Positions 8,760-18,119 of a stretch of 64,000 bases of DNA are shown here, piece after piece. The DNA is taken from contig NZ_PYFW01000001.1 of assembly GCF_003020125.1 (NCBI RefSeq), forward strand, positions 310,001 to 374,000, in the 5' to 3' direction. The notes under the pieces are model-generated. The model made no database searches, was not told where the DNA came from, and worked only from the letters and a program-made list of their open reading frames with translations. A program made the position numbers and the translations under genes. This DNA comes from Bradyrhizobium sp. MOS003 (lineage in GTDB: Bacteria > Pseudomonadota > Alphaproteobacteria > Rhizobiales > Xanthobacteraceae). How positions within the stretch are numbered: position 1 is the first letter of the stretch; each line of letters opens with the position of its first letter.

Positions 8760-9174
8760 GAATCTCGATTCGTGGGTGGCGGGGAGAGAAACCGGAAGAT
8801 GGGGTGGGCACGACGGATTTCCACGTGGCGCGTGCCACAGGTTCCGCCGAAACGGGCAGTTCGTGCGCCGTTGTGGGTTCCATGCAACAGCCGGGCATCC
8901 GGCGGACCCACCCGTCTCCTCGCGAAACAGTTGCGCGGACTGAGAAGCGGGGACACCGGGCGGCCCCCATGAATATGGGAGGACGATAGGCCGCGCAGGC
9001 TTTCGTGCATCGCGCGTCTTCCCAAAACCACGGGCCGCATGCTTTGAGAGTTGCCAAACGTCAATCGCATTGGCGTGGCAGCGGCTGGACGTGAATCGGG
9101 GCTGGAAGTGACGGCGGTCCCCATTCTTCCTCGTCTTGCGGGTTGCGAGTTTGGAAGACGGGTGGGGACCGAAC
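8760..9174. other. Divergent intergenic region
   Basis: 415 bases between the divergently oriented MFS and adhesin genes. Open frames exist on both strands, but their products are Arg/Pro-rich and unlike proteins. I found no tRNA, clear promoter or operator motif. It must hold the promoters of both genes. Confidence 0.4.
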
Positions 9175-10692
9175 ATGACGATTTCACCGCGGGCGCCAGC
9201 AACCGCTTTTCTTGCAACAGCGCTCATTGCCATGATCGCGGCCTGTGCCGGCGCGCCGCAAGCCCGGGCTCAGTTCGTGTGCGTGGATGGCGCCGCGTCT
9301 GAGCAAGGCGCCACGGCGGCGGGATCAGCGAGCAATTTTGCCTGCGGACCGTCCGCTTCCGCTGCCGGCAACGGCAGCAACAACTCCGCTGTGGGGGCCG
9401 GCGCCAACGCCAGCGGCGATAGCAGCTCCAATGGTGCGTCGGGAAACAATGCCAACGCCAGCGGCAACAACAGCTTCAACAGCGCGACCGGAGCGGGAGC
9501 CATCGCCAGCGGTGAAGGCAGCAAAAACATGGCGTCCGGAAACAACGCGCAAGCCAGCGGTGACAATAGCAACAATATCGCGGCCGGCGCCGGAGCCAAC
9601 GCCAGCGGCAACAACAGCGGTAATCTCGCGTCCGGGCTCACCGCCCTGGCCAACGGCGACAACAGCAGGAACGTTGCGACCGGGCGCAGTTCCAATGCCT
9701 CCGGCAACAACAGCAGAAATCTCGCAAGCGGGTTTGTCGCCAGGGCTTACGGCGACGCCAGCGCCAACACCGCGACGGGGACCAACGCCAACGCCTTCGG
9801 CAACGGCAGCGGCAACATCGCGACCGGCCCCAACTCCAACGCGACCGGCGACAACAGCTTCAATATCGCGACCGGCGTGAATACCAACGCGAGCGGGTCC
9901 GGAAGCAATAACGTCGCCACCGGCAACGCCGCCATCGCATTTGGCGCCAACAGCTCCAACGCGGCGGCCGGCTATCTGGCGAATGCCAACGGCGCCAATT
10001 CGAGGAATATCGCGAACGGCACGCAATCCAATGCCAGTGGGACCGGCAGCTTCAACATTGCAGTCGGCAACGGCGCCAATGCGAGCGGAAACGGTGTTGC
10101 GAACACCGCGGTGGGCAACGGCTCCAACGCCACCGGCGCGAATTCGTCGGCCTTCGGCAATGGCGCCTCCGCAACCTTCGCCAACGCCACCGCGATCGGC
10201 AATGGCGCCACCGCGACACGCGCCAACCAGCAGGTCTATGGCACCGCGAGCAATACCTACACGATGACAGGCGTCACCTCGGCCGCGAGCACGGCCGCGC
10301 AGTCCGGGCCGGTGCAACTCGTCACCACGGACGCCGCAGGCAATCTCGCCTCCACCTCGCTCAGCGCGCTCGGCTTTGCGAGCCCCGCGGATGTCGCGGG
10401 CATCAACAGCCAGCTCGCCGGCATCAATGCCCGTCTCAACGAGATCGACGGCAGAGCCGGCAAGGCGATCAACGGTGTCGCGATGGCCTTTGCGATGTCC
10501 GGCTCGCCGTGGCTGATGCCGTCCGAAAAGATCGCGATGAGCATGAACTGGGGGACGTTCCAGAACACCAATGCGCTCTCGATGAGTGCGGCGCTGCGCG
10601 TCAGCGAGCATGTGCAGGCCAGCGGCGGCCTGACCTACGGCACCAACGGCGGCGGATTGGGCGGCCGCGTCGGAATGCGCGTCGGCTGGTGA
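9175..10692 (+). CDS. Trimeric autotransporter adhesin-like protein (YadA family)
   Basis: 505-residue surface protein. Residues 1-35 form a signal peptide (ending ACAGAPQARAQ). Residues about 60-350 are some 20 degenerate repeats of roughly 14 residues of the form NASGNNSxNxATGxG, the YadA-like head of left-handed parallel beta-rolls. A short neck (ATAIGNGATATRANQQVYG) follows, then a brief helical stretch (INSQLAGINARLNEIDGR). The last 75 residues match the YadA membrane anchor: AINGVAMAFAMS, four amphipathic strands and a terminal aromatic residue (GMRVGW). There is almost no coiled-coil stalk. Start chosen at ATG 9175 over an upstream GTG because the signal peptide begins there. It overlaps the next gene by one base. 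Likely role is adhesion to surfaces, cells or plant tissue. Confidence 0.85.
   Translation: MTISPRAPATAFLATALIAMIAACAGAPQARAQFVCVDGAASEQGATAAGSASNFACGPSASAAGNGSNNSAVGAGANASGDSSSNGASGNNANASGNNSFNSATGAGAIASGEGSKNMASGNNAQASGDNSNNIAAGAGANASGNNSGNLASGLTALANGDNSRNVATGRSSNASGNNSRNLASGFVARAYGDASANTATGTNANAFGNGSGNIATGPNSNATGDNSFNIATGVNTNASGSGSNNVATGNAAIAFGANSSNAAAGYLANANGANSRNIANGTQSNASGTGSFNIAVGNGANASGNGVANTAVGNGSNATGANSSAFGNGASATFANATAIGNGATATRANQQVYGTASNTYTMTGVTSAASTAAQSGPVQLVTTDAAGNLASTSLSALGFASPADVAGINSQLAGINARLNEIDGRAGKAINGVAMAFAMSGSPWLMPSEKIAMSMNWGTFQNTNALSMSAALRVSEHVQASGGLTYGTNGGGLGGRVGMRVGW
9361..10230 (+). repeat. Coding tandem repeats of the adhesin head
   Basis: About 20 imperfect 42-base units within the adhesin gene, each encoding a variant of NASGNNSxNxATGxG. 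Units alternate AAC AAC AGC and GCC AGC GGC codon blocks. They are diverged from one another, which suggests an old array and not recent slippage. Confidence 0.8.
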
Positions 10693-11261
10693 TGGCGGGC
10701 TTTGACAATCCGATGCGATTGATCGCGCGAGCCGTGATGGCACTGGCGCTGTGTTGCGGAATTGACGGGGCGATGGCGCAGCAGAAGACGCCCGCGCCGG
10801 CCGCGGCCCCCGCGCAGCCGCCGCTGCCTGTCACGCTGGAGCAGGCGCTCTATCTGATCCGCTCGACGCTGCTCACGCTCAACGATGCCAACCGCACCGG
10901 CAATTACACCGTTCTGCGCGACCTCGCTGCGCCCGACTTCCAGGCGCGCAACACCGCTGCCGATCTCGGGCTGAATTTTCTCGACCTGCGCCGCCGCAAT
11001 TTCGATCTCTACGGAGCGGCATTGCTGGCGCCTCAATTCAGCGACGCGCCCGCGCTCGACCAGCAGGGAATGCTGCGCCTTGCAGGGTACATTCCGACCC
11101 GGCCACAGCAGATCCGGTTCGATCTCACGTTTCAGACCGTGGCCGGGCAATGGCGTCTGTTCGCGATCGGCATCGCCACCCCGGAAGCTGCATCCGCCCA
11201 GCCGCAAGCCCAGGTGACGCCGGTGAAGCCGGGCGCGCCCGCGCAGAAGAAGGCGCCGTGA
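10692..11261 (+). CDS. Secreted protein of unknown function coupled to the adhesin
   Basis: 189 residues starting at ATG 10692 inside the adhesin's TGA stop (TGATG), so translation is probably coupled; an in-frame ATG at 10713 is also possible. The signal peptide is MRLIARAVMALALCCGIDGAMAQ. The mature part (LYLIRSTLLTLNDANRTGNY, FDLTFQTVAGQWRLFAIGIA) has the look of a compact alpha-beta NTF2-like domain, and both ends are Pro/Ala-rich low complexity. I do not recognise a named family. Coupling to a trimeric autotransporter suggests a periplasmic helper or a co-secreted factor, which is inference only. Confidence 0.7.
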   Translation: MAGFDNPMRLIARAVMALALCCGIDGAMAQQKTPAPAAAPAQPPLPVTLEQALYLIRSTLLTLNDANRTGNYTVLRDLAAPDFQARNTAADLGLNFLDLRRRNFDLYGAALLAPQFSDAPALDQQGMLRLAGYIPTRPQQIRFDLTFQTVAGQWRLFAIGIATPEAASAQPQAQVTPVKPGAPAQKKAP

Positions 11262-11459
11262 GCGGCTGCTTGACTAGATCCAATTGATAAGTCTTCGGTT
11301 TTCGCCGGGGCCGGCGACCGCTCCCGACCCTGTTCCCGGTGTTTCCGGTAGCCCCGATTAAGCCGCCCTTAGCGAATGCTCCCCTAGTGTCCTCACCGTC
11401 CATTTCCCTGCTCCCCGGCCGGATGCCGGTCAGTTCGCGGCAAGTCAGAGCGTTTTCGG

Positions 11460-12785
11460 ATGGAGCAGCCTGCCCGGCAGTATGATCCTGGCGTGCCCGA
11501 GCCGTTGCCAACGGCGGCAGCCGCGCGGACGCTCGTCATCGATCTCGAAGGCGGACTGCTGCGATCTGAGCTGCTGATGGAGGCGCTGTTCTCCAGTCCC
11601 GGCCGCATGCTGGCCCGTTTCGGCGCCGGCGGACGCCCGGGTATGGCGGCGCTCACCGATATCCTGGCGCGCGCCGAGATCGACTACGCCCATCTGCCCT
11701 ATGATCCCGGCGTGCTGAACCAGGCGCTGGCGGCGCGGGCGCGCGGCGAGAAAGTCTACCTGGTCGCCGACCGTTTTGCCGATCATGCTGCCGGTATCGC
11801 CGCGCATCTCGGCTTTGACGGCGTGGTCGCGCCGGCCGATCTGGCTGCAGGTGAAAACCTGCCGTTCAATCGCGGCGTCATCGCGCGCATTTCCGCGCGC
11901 AGTCGCGGCCGCGCGAGCCTCGGGACCTGGGCCAAGGCGCTACGCGTCTATCAATACGCCAAGAACACGCTGGTGTTCGTGCCTGTCATCACCGCGCATC
12001 AGTTAAATATTGCCAGCTTCGGCTCCGCGCTGCTGGCGTTCCTGGCGTTCTCGGCCTGTGCGTCCGGCGCCTATCTGATGAACGACCTGCTGGATCTCGC
12101 CGCCGACCGGCAGCATCCGACCAAGCGGCATCGCGCGCTCGCGGCCGGAGATCTGCCGATATCCTCGGCGCTGACAGTAATCCCCGCGCTGTGGCTGTTC
12201 GCGGTCGCAGCCTCCCTCTGCATTTCGCCCTTGTTCCTCGGCGTGCTCGGCGCCTATCTCGCCACCACCATCGCCTATTCGCTCGTGCTCAAGCGCAAGA
12301 TGCTGGTCGACATCGTCACGCTCGCCGGTCTCTACACGCTTCGCATCGTCGCCGGCGCGGTCGGCGTCGGCGTCGTGCTGTCGGAATGGCTTTTGATCTT
12401 CTCGCTGTTCGTGTTCACCTCGCTCGCGCTGATCAAGCGCTTCAGCGAGCTCAGCATGCGCGAGAGCGCCGGCCTTGCCGATCCCTCCAACCGCGACTAT
12501 CGCGTCACCGACCTGCAAATCATCGCCGCGATGGCGGCGGCGAGCGCGATGAATGCGGTGACCGTGTTCTCGCTCTACGTCTCCTCGTCCGCGGTGACGC
12601 CGCTCTACGGCCGTCCCTGGATGCTGTGGCTGCTCACTCCGCTGCTGCTGTACTGGTTCGGCCGCGCCCTGATGATGGCGCATCGCCGCGAGATGCCCGA
12701 TGATCCGATTCTCTACGCTTTCCGCGACGGCCCCAGCCGCATTGCGGTTGCGGCGATGATCTGCATCATGCTGGCGGCGATCTGA
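11460..12785 (+). CDS. UbiA-family prenyltransferase with N-terminal HAD-like domain
   Basis: 441 residues. Residues about 20-150 form a HAD-like region starting LVIDLEGGLLRSELL; the usual DxDGT nucleophile loop reads DLEGG, so the general-acid aspartate is a glutamate. Residues about 165-440 are a membrane UbiA domain: first Asp motif NDLLDLAADRQHPTKRHR, second region RESAGLADPSNRDYRVTDL, and multiple transmembrane helices. The PTKRHRALAAGDL context fits decaprenyl-phosphate phosphoribosyltransferases (Rv3806c type) better than ubiquinone UbiA. It would move 5-phosphoribose onto polyprenyl phosphate, upstream of the DprE1/DprE2-like pair at 724-2793. The specific substrate is inferred. It is monocistronic by spacing. 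Confidence 0.8.
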   Translation: MEQPARQYDPGVPEPLPTAAAARTLVIDLEGGLLRSELLMEALFSSPGRMLARFGAGGRPGMAALTDILARAEIDYAHLPYDPGVLNQALAARARGEKVYLVADRFADHAAGIAAHLGFDGVVAPADLAAGENLPFNRGVIARISARSRGRASLGTWAKALRVYQYAKNTLVFVPVITAHQLNIASFGSALLAFLAFSACASGAYLMNDLLDLAADRQHPTKRHRALAAGDLPISSALTVIPALWLFAVAASLCISPLFLGVLGAYLATTIAYSLVLKRKMLVDIVTLAGLYTLRIVAGAVGVGVVLSEWLLIFSLFVFTSLALIKRFSELSMRESAGLADPSNRDYRVTDLQIIAAMAAASAMNAVTVFSLYVSSSAVTPLYGRPWMLWLLTPLLLYWFGRALMMAHRREMPDDPILYAFRDGPSRIAVAAMICIMLAAI

Positions 12786-12890
12786 GCGAAGCGCGTGCTT
12801 GCGCGGCCCGCCGGCAATGGCTACATCGCGGGCAATCCGAATTCGCAATTGTGACGACGTAACCGATTCGACCCGAGGTTTTGAAACGCC

Positions 12891-13505
12891 ATGACCGTAC
12901 GCCTGCATCGCGGCGACCTGCCCGACCTGTCCCGCTACACCGGAGCGGTGGCGATCGACACCGAGACCATGGGGCTGAACCCGCACCGCGACCGGCTCTG
13001 CGTGGTGCAGCTCTCGCCCGGCGACGGCAGCGCAGACGTGGTGCAGATCCCCAAGGGCCACACCGACGCGCCGAACCTGAAGGCCCTTCTGGCCAATCCC
13101 GCCATCACCAAGATCTTCCACTTCGCGCGGTTCGACGTCGCCGTGCTGTACCAGACCTTCGGCGTCATGACCGGCCCGATTTATTGCACCAAGATCGCCT
13201 CGCGCCTGGTCCGCACCTACACCGACCGCCACGGCCTGAAAGACCTCGTGCGTGAGGTACTCAATGTCGATCTCTCCAAGCAGCAGCAGTCCAGCGATTG
13301 GGGTTCCGACAGCCTGACCGAGCCGCAGCTCGCTTATGCCGCTTCCGATGTGCTGCACCTGCATGCCCTGCGCGAGCGGCTTGATGCCATGCTGGTGCGG
13401 GAGGGGCGCACCGCGCTGGCCAAAGCCTGTTTCGACTTCCTGCCGACCCGCGCCCTGCTCGACCTCCAGGGATGGGAGGAGGAGGACATTTTCGCGCACT
13501 CCTGA
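12891..13505 (+). CDS. rnd: Ribonuclease D-family 3'-5' exonuclease
   Basis: 204-residue DEDDy exonuclease. Catalytic residues are visible as AIDTETMGL (motif I, residues about 19-27), FHFARFDVAVL (motif II, about 79-89) and YAASDVLHLHAL (motif III, with Tyr and Asp). It ends shortly after the exonuclease domain and lacks the HRDC domains of E. coli RNase D, the short form usual in alphaproteobacteria. Likely role is 3' trimming of tRNA and other stable RNA in the cytoplasm. It precedes the lpt genes, a common rhizobial order. Confidence 0.9.
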   Translation: MTVRLHRGDLPDLSRYTGAVAIDTETMGLNPHRDRLCVVQLSPGDGSADVVQIPKGHTDAPNLKALLANPAITKIFHFARFDVAVLYQTFGVMTGPIYCTKIASRLVRTYTDRHGLKDLVREVLNVDLSKQQQSSDWGSDSLTEPQLAYAASDVLHLHALRERLDAMLVREGRTALAKACFDFLPTRALLDLQGWEEEDIFAHS

Positions 13506-13637
13506 GCCTATCTGGAGGGAGTTGCCGCCCCGTTTCGGACACTTTCGTAACGGCCTGTCGCCAGCTGCATATCTTGCTGGCGCCGGGTACAATGCACCGT
13601 CGACCCGAACAGGCTTAGCAGGCACCCCGGAGCTCAG

Positions 13638-14366
13638 GTGAATTCGGCCCACAATCCCACCTACGACGCCGCGCTTGCGGCGAAGTTTGCCAGCGCGGCG
13701 CGCCACAGCCGCCTGGTGCGGATGCTGCGGGTCTCGGTCCCGGCGACGGTGATCGTGGCCATGGCCGTGATCATCTACATCGCGTTCTTCAACAAGTTCA
13801 GGATTCCGGAGCTGCCGCTCACCGTCGAGAACATGGTGGTATCGGGCACCAAGATCACGATGGAATCGCCGCATCTTTCCGGCTTCACCCCAGACCAGCG
13901 GCCCTACGAGCTCTGGGCCAAGACTGCAACGCAGGACGTCACCGATCCCGACCATGTCGATCTCAACGACCTGCGCGCCAAAGTGCTGATGGAGGACCAG
14001 TCGACCTTGTTTCTCGATGCCCGCACCGGCCGCTTCGACAACAAGAAGCAGCAGCTCGATTTGCGCAAGGACATCTTCCTGCGCACCTCGACTGGCTACG
14101 AGGCGCGGCTGAACTCGGCGTTCGTGGACATGGGCAAGGGCACGGTCTCTTCGGACGAGCGCGTCGACGTCAAGCTGACCAACGGCACGCTGACCGCGGA
14201 CAAGCTGCGCATTACGGAAGGCGGCGACGTCATCCGCTTCGAGGGCAATGTGGTGATGCATCTGGACAAGCTGGATGATCCCGCCGCCGCGCAGCCTGCG
14301 CCGGTCGAGCCCGCACCGGCGGCGCCGTCGGCCAAGTCAAAGAACAAATCTGCCAATTCAAAGTGA
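13638..14366 (+). CDS. lptC: LPS export periplasmic protein LptC
   Basis: 242 residues starting at GTG 13638. One transmembrane helix at about 36-55 (VSVPATVIVAMAVIIYIAFF) anchors a periplasmic domain with the LptC/YrbK beta-jellyroll pattern (SGFTPDQRPYELWAKTATQDV, LFLDARTGRFDNKKQQLDL). It bridges LptB2FG and LptA in the lipopolysaccharide transport chain. The C-terminal tail is Pro/Ala/Lys-rich. The lptA gene overlaps or follows immediately. Confidence 0.92.
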   Translation: MNSAHNPTYDAALAAKFASAARHSRLVRMLRVSVPATVIVAMAVIIYIAFFNKFRIPELPLTVENMVVSGTKITMESPHLSGFTPDQRPYELWAKTATQDVTDPDHVDLNDLRAKVLMEDQSTLFLDARTGRFDNKKQQLDLRKDIFLRTSTGYEARLNSAFVDMGKGTVSSDERVDVKLTNGTLTADKLRITEGGDVIRFEGNVVMHLDKLDDPAAAQPAPVEPAPAAPSAKSKNKSANSK

Positions 14367-15091
14367 TTTTCATGATCAGGTTTTTTCCGCGCAAACACAC
14401 GCGCAATGTCATCGTCAGTGCGGCGGCACTCGCCGCCACTGTCGCGCTTGCTGCAACCGGCGCCGTCCTTGCGCAGAGCACGATGCAAGGCGTCCCCAAC
14501 GCGATGCAGGGCTTCTCGCAGAACCGCGATCAGCCGATCCAGATCGAAGCCGCCTCGCTCGAGATGCGCGACAAGAAGAAGGAGGCGACCTTCGCCGGCA
14601 ATGTGAAGGTCATCCAGGGCGACACCACCATGACCTCGAAGACGCTGGTGGTGTTCTACGAGTCCGGCGGCGACAAGCCCGCCACGCCCCAACCTGCGGC
14701 CAAGGGGACAAAGGAGGCGACCAAGGGCGCGCCGATACAGTCGGCGCAGCCGGGTCCCGGCGGCAGTTCCTCGATCAAGCGGCTGGAGGCGCGCGGCAAT
14801 GTCGTGGTCACCCAGAAGGACCAGGTGGTGACCGGCGACACCGCTGTGTTTGACACCAAGACCAATCTCATCACCATGCTCGGCGGTTCCGGTCAGGTCG
14901 TCCTGACCCAGTGCAAGAACGTGCTGCAAGGAGACCGATTGGTGGTCGACATGACCACCGGCGTCTCACGGGTGGAATCGGACAGCGGTAAGGTACGCGG
15001 CTTGTTCGACCAGAACAGCAAATGCGGAACGCAGGGCGGCGCTGGCGCAGGCCCAGCCCTGCAATTGCCTGGCGCAAGTAAACCGAAATGA
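14363..15091 (+). CDS. lptA: LPS transport periplasmic protein LptA (OstA-like)
   Basis: 242 residues. GTG 14363 overlaps the lptC stop by four bases; ATG 14372 (MIRFFPRKH) is an equally good start. A signal peptide runs to ATGAVLAQS. The OstA domain follows: IQIEAASLEMRDKKKEATFAGNVKVIQGD and, after a Pro/Lys-rich insert, EARGNVVVTQKDQVVTGDTA. It forms the periplasmic bridge carrying LPS to LptD. Two cysteines sit near the C-terminal half (TQCKN, SKCGT). The 223 bases up to lptB hold no gene. Confidence 0.93.
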   Translation: MIFMIRFFPRKHTRNVIVSAAALAATVALAATGAVLAQSTMQGVPNAMQGFSQNRDQPIQIEAASLEMRDKKKEATFAGNVKVIQGDTTMTSKTLVVFYESGGDKPATPQPAAKGTKEATKGAPIQSAQPGPGGSSSIKRLEARGNVVVTQKDQVVTGDTAVFDTKTNLITMLGGSGQVVLTQCKNVLQGDRLVVDMTTGVSRVESDSGKVRGLFDQNSKCGTQGGAGAGPALQLPGASKPK

Positions 15092-15314
15092 ATTCAACGA
15101 CTTGGTTCGGGTGCTCCCGAACCGAGGTTGAAGCTTGGCCGGTGAGACTGTATCTAGCGCGCAGGGCTTTCGAAGCGGGGTCCGCCGCTTTTCGGGCGTG
15201 TTTCACTGGGCATGAGACATCCCTTCACTCATGCTGCATCGGCGAATCGAATGGCCGGTGCGGCGGATCGCGCGAATTCGCGCGGGATCGTCGCGAAAGG
15301 CTTAGAAGGCGGGG

Positions 15315-16325
15315 ATGGTCGATCTCTTCAGCATGTTCCGTCGGCGCCCCGCCAAGCGCGGCCGGCCAGGATTTGCGCGCCAGGACATCACCGCACTCGG
15401 TGACGGCGTCGGCGGGCTGGTGCCTAGCCCGATCCGGGATACGCCGCCGATGGCCCGGGACCAGGCGGTTCATGCGCCCGACCAGTTCCAGGGCGACTAT
15501 CGAGACGATTATCAGGCCGACACGCCGCGTCAGCCGGCGGTTCACCCCGTCAGGGCCGCCGCCAAGTCGAATGGCGCCGGCGGGCCGCAGCTCCTGAAGC
15601 GGCCGGGCTTCCTGGCTGTGCATAGCGTGGAAAAGTCCTTCGGCAGCCGCCAGGTGGTGCGCGGCGTCAGCATCTATGTGCGCCGCGGCGAAGCGGTCGG
15701 CCTGCTCGGTCCGAACGGCGCCGGCAAAACGACCGTGTTCTACATGATCACCGGCCTGATCAAGGCCGATCGCGGCGCCATCGAGCTCGACGGCCACGAC
15801 GTCACCAAGCTGCCGATGTATCAGCGCGCGCGGCTCGGTATCGGCTATCTTCCGCAGGAAGCCTCGATCTTCCGCGGCCTCACCGTCGAGCAGAACATTC
15901 GCGCCGTGCTCGAAGTGGTGGAACCCTCGCGCAAGAAGCGCGAGCAGCAGCTCGATTCGCTGCTCGACGAGTTCAACATCACGCGGCTGCGCAAATCGCC
16001 GTCGATAGCGCTGTCAGGCGGCGAGCGCCGCCGCGTCGAGATCGCACGTGCGCTGGCAACGCGTCCGAACTACATGCTGCTCGACGAGCCCTTCGCGGGC
16101 ATCGACCCGATCGCGGTCGGCGACATCCAGGATCTGGTCCGCCATCTCACCAATCGCGGCATCGGCGTTCTCATCACCGACCACAATGTCCGCGAGACGC
16201 TCGGCCTTACCGATCGCGCCTACATCGTTTATGCCGGTGAAATCTTGACCGAGGGGAGCCCGGATGAGATCGTCGCCGATCCGGACGTGCGCCGCCTTTA
16301 CCTTGGCGAGGAATTCCGCCTCTAG
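15315..16325 (+). CDS. lptB: LPS export ABC transporter ATPase LptB
   Basis: 336 residues; the ABC core starts at about residue 98 ([20 protein letters not shown]). Walker A is GPNGAGKTT, the signature is [15 protein letters not shown], Walker B is [13 protein letters not shown], and the switch His is in [10 protein letters not shown]. It powers LPS extraction from the inner membrane with LptFG. The first 95 residues are a hydrophilic, low-complexity extension absent from E. coli LptB (241 residues). No better internal start with a ribosome site is obvious, and similar extensions are known in Bradyrhizobium as far as I recall. The rpoN gene follows after 90 bases. Confidence 0.93.
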   Translation: MVDLFSMFRRRPAKRGRPGFARQDITALGDGVGGLVPSPIRDTPPMARDQAVHAPDQFQGDYRDDYQADTPRQPAVHPVRAAAKSNGAGGPQLLKRPGFLAVHSVEKSFGSRQVVRGVSIYVRRGEAVGLLGPNGAGKTTVFYMITGLIKADRGAIELDGHDVTKLPMYQRARLGIGYLPQEASIFRGLTVEQNIRAVLEVVEPSRKKREQQLDSLLDEFNITRLRKSPSIALSGGERRRVEIARALATRPNYMLLDEPFAGIDPIAVGDIQDLVRHLTNRGIGVLITDHNVRETLGLTDRAYIVYAGEILTEGSPDEIVADPDVRRLYLGEEFRL

Positions 16326-16415
16326 CCCGTTTTTGGGTTTCGTCAAGGCGTGTACATCGGTCTCGGACTAGGATAAGCAAAAATCGGACCAATTTTTGGG
16401 AACGGTTCTTGCTTC

Positions 16416-18038
16416 ATGGCGCTCACGCAGAGATTAGAGTTCCGTCAATCGCAGTCGCTGGTCATGACGCCGCAGCTGATGCAGGCGATCAAGCTGCTGC
16501 AATTGTCCAATCTCGATCTCACGACCTTCGTGGAAGAGGAACTCGAGCGGAACCCCCTTCTGGAGCGGGCCAACGACGAGGCCCCCGTGGGGGAGGCCCC
16601 GGCCGAGGCCGGCCAGTACGGCGATAACGACGATTTCGGTGGCAGCCACAGCGACGAACCGGGCGGCGGTCCGGGCGAGGCGTTCGAGCCGGGCCAGGAA
16701 GAATGGATGAGCAAGGATCTCGGCACCCGGGCCGAGATCGAGCAGACCCTGGACACGGGCCTGGACAATGTCTTCTCCGAGGAGCCGGCCGAGGCCGCGG
16801 CGCGCAACGCCCAGGACGCCGCGCCGACCACCTATACGGAGTGGGGCGGCGGCGCCTCGGGTGACGAAGACTACAATCTCGAAGCCTTTGTCGCAGCCGA
16901 GACAACGCTCGGCGACCATCTCGCCGAGCAGCTCTCGGTGGCCTTCACCGGCCCTGCCCAGCGCATGATCGGCCAGTACCTCATCGACCTCGTCGATGAG
17001 GCCGGCTATCTGCCGGGCGATCTCGGCCAGGCTGCCGAGCGTCTCGGCGCGACGCAAGCCGACGTCGACGGCGTCCTTGCCGTGCTGCAAAAATTCGACC
17101 CGCCCGGCGTCTGCGCGCGCAATTTGAGCGAATGCCTGGCGATCCAGCTCCGCGAGCTCGACCGCTACGATCCCGCGATGCAGGCCCTGGTCGAGCATCT
17201 CGATCTCCTGGCCAAGCGCGACATCGCAGGCTTGCGCAAGGTCTGCGGTGTCGACGACGAGGACATCGCCGACATGATCGGCGAGATCCGCCGCCTCAAT
17301 CCCAAGCCCGGCATGAAGTTCGGCTCGGCGCGTCTGCAGACCATGGTGCCGGACGTCTATGTCCGCCCGGGTCCCGACGGCGGCTGGCACGTCGAGCTCA
17401 ACAGCGACACCTTGCCGCGCGTGCTGGTCAACCAGACCTACTATTCCCAGCTGTCGAAGAAGATCGGCAAGGACGGCGACAAGTCCTACTTCACCGATGC
17501 GCTGCAGAACGCGACCTGGCTGGTGCGCGCGCTCGATCAGCGCGCCCGCACCATCCTGAAAGTCGCAACCGAGATCGTGCGCCAGCAGGACGGCTTCTTC
17601 ACTCACGGCGTGGCGCATCTGAGGCCGCTCAATCTGAAGGCCGTTGCCGACGCCATCCAGATGCACGAATCCACGGTGTCGCGCGTCACCGCCAACAAAT
17701 ACATGGCGACCAATCGCGGCACCTTCGAGCTGAAATATTTCTTCACGGCGTCGATCGCGTCGGCCGACGGCGGCGAGGCGCATTCCGCGGAAGCCGTGCG
17801 TCACCACATCAAGCAGCTGATCGATTCGGAGGAGCCCGCGGCGATCCTGTCGGACGATACCATCGTGGAACGCTTGCGCGCCTCGGGCATTGATATTGCC
17901 CGCCGCACGGTCGCGAAGTACCGCGAAGCCATGCGCATTCCTTCCTCGGTGCAACGGCGCCGCGACAAACAGAGCGCTCTTGGTAACGTTCTCTCGACCG
18001 CATTGTCCGATCGCTCCCGCAACACCGAACCGGCCTGA
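16416..18038 (+). CDS. rpoN: RNA polymerase sigma-54 factor RpoN
   Basis: 540 residues with the full RpoN order: Gln/Leu-rich activator-interaction region (QRLEFRQSQSLVMTPQLMQAIKLLQ, residues 4-28), acidic linker (about 50-140), core-binding region, helix-turn-helix (IQMHESTVSRVTANKYMATNRG) and the RpoN box ARRTVAKYREAM near the C-terminus. It directs transcription from -24/-12 promoters for nitrogen assimilation and fixation. Bradyrhizobium usually carries two rpoN copies, and which one this is cannot be told here. No FixK-type TTGAT-N4-ATCAA box was found in the 90 bases upstream. The hpf and ptsN genes follow, the conserved proteobacterial order. Confidence 0.97.
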   Translation: MALTQRLEFRQSQSLVMTPQLMQAIKLLQLSNLDLTTFVEEELERNPLLERANDEAPVGEAPAEAGQYGDNDDFGGSHSDEPGGGPGEAFEPGQEEWMSKDLGTRAEIEQTLDTGLDNVFSEEPAEAAARNAQDAAPTTYTEWGGGASGDEDYNLEAFVAAETTLGDHLAEQLSVAFTGPAQRMIGQYLIDLVDEAGYLPGDLGQAAERLGATQADVDGVLAVLQKFDPPGVCARNLSECLAIQLRELDRYDPAMQALVEHLDLLAKRDIAGLRKVCGVDDEDIADMIGEIRRLNPKPGMKFGSARLQTMVPDVYVRPGPDGGWHVELNSDTLPRVLVNQTYYSQLSKKIGKDGDKSYFTDALQNATWLVRALDQRARTILKVATEIVRQQDGFFTHGVAHLRPLNLKAVADAIQMHESTVSRVTANKYMATNRGTFELKYFFTASIASADGGEAHSAEAVRHHIKQLIDSEEPAAILSDDTIVERLRASGIDIARRTVAKYREAMRIPSSVQRRRDKQSALGNVLSTALSDRSRNTEPA

Positions 18039-18119
18039 TTGCGCTGGCGCGAAATCGCGCTACTCTCCTTCCATTCGCGACCGATCCAATCTTGGCAAGC
18101 AAACCAAGCGAGGCATCAC

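Noticed and set aside
9361..10230. Regularly spaced repeats resembling a CRISPR array
   Set aside because: Repeats are degenerate 42-base coding units in frame within the adhesin; there are no unique spacers and no cas genes.
12003..14261. 752-codon minus-strand open frame antisense to UbiA, rnd and lptC
   Set aside because: Product is rich in His, Arg, Gly and Gln with no domain; it mirrors three convincing plus-strand genes. High GC keeps antisense frames open.
16326..16415. FixK box before rpoN
   Set aside because: Looked for TTGAT-N4-ATCAA because one Bradyrhizobium rpoN copy is FixK-controlled; none is present.
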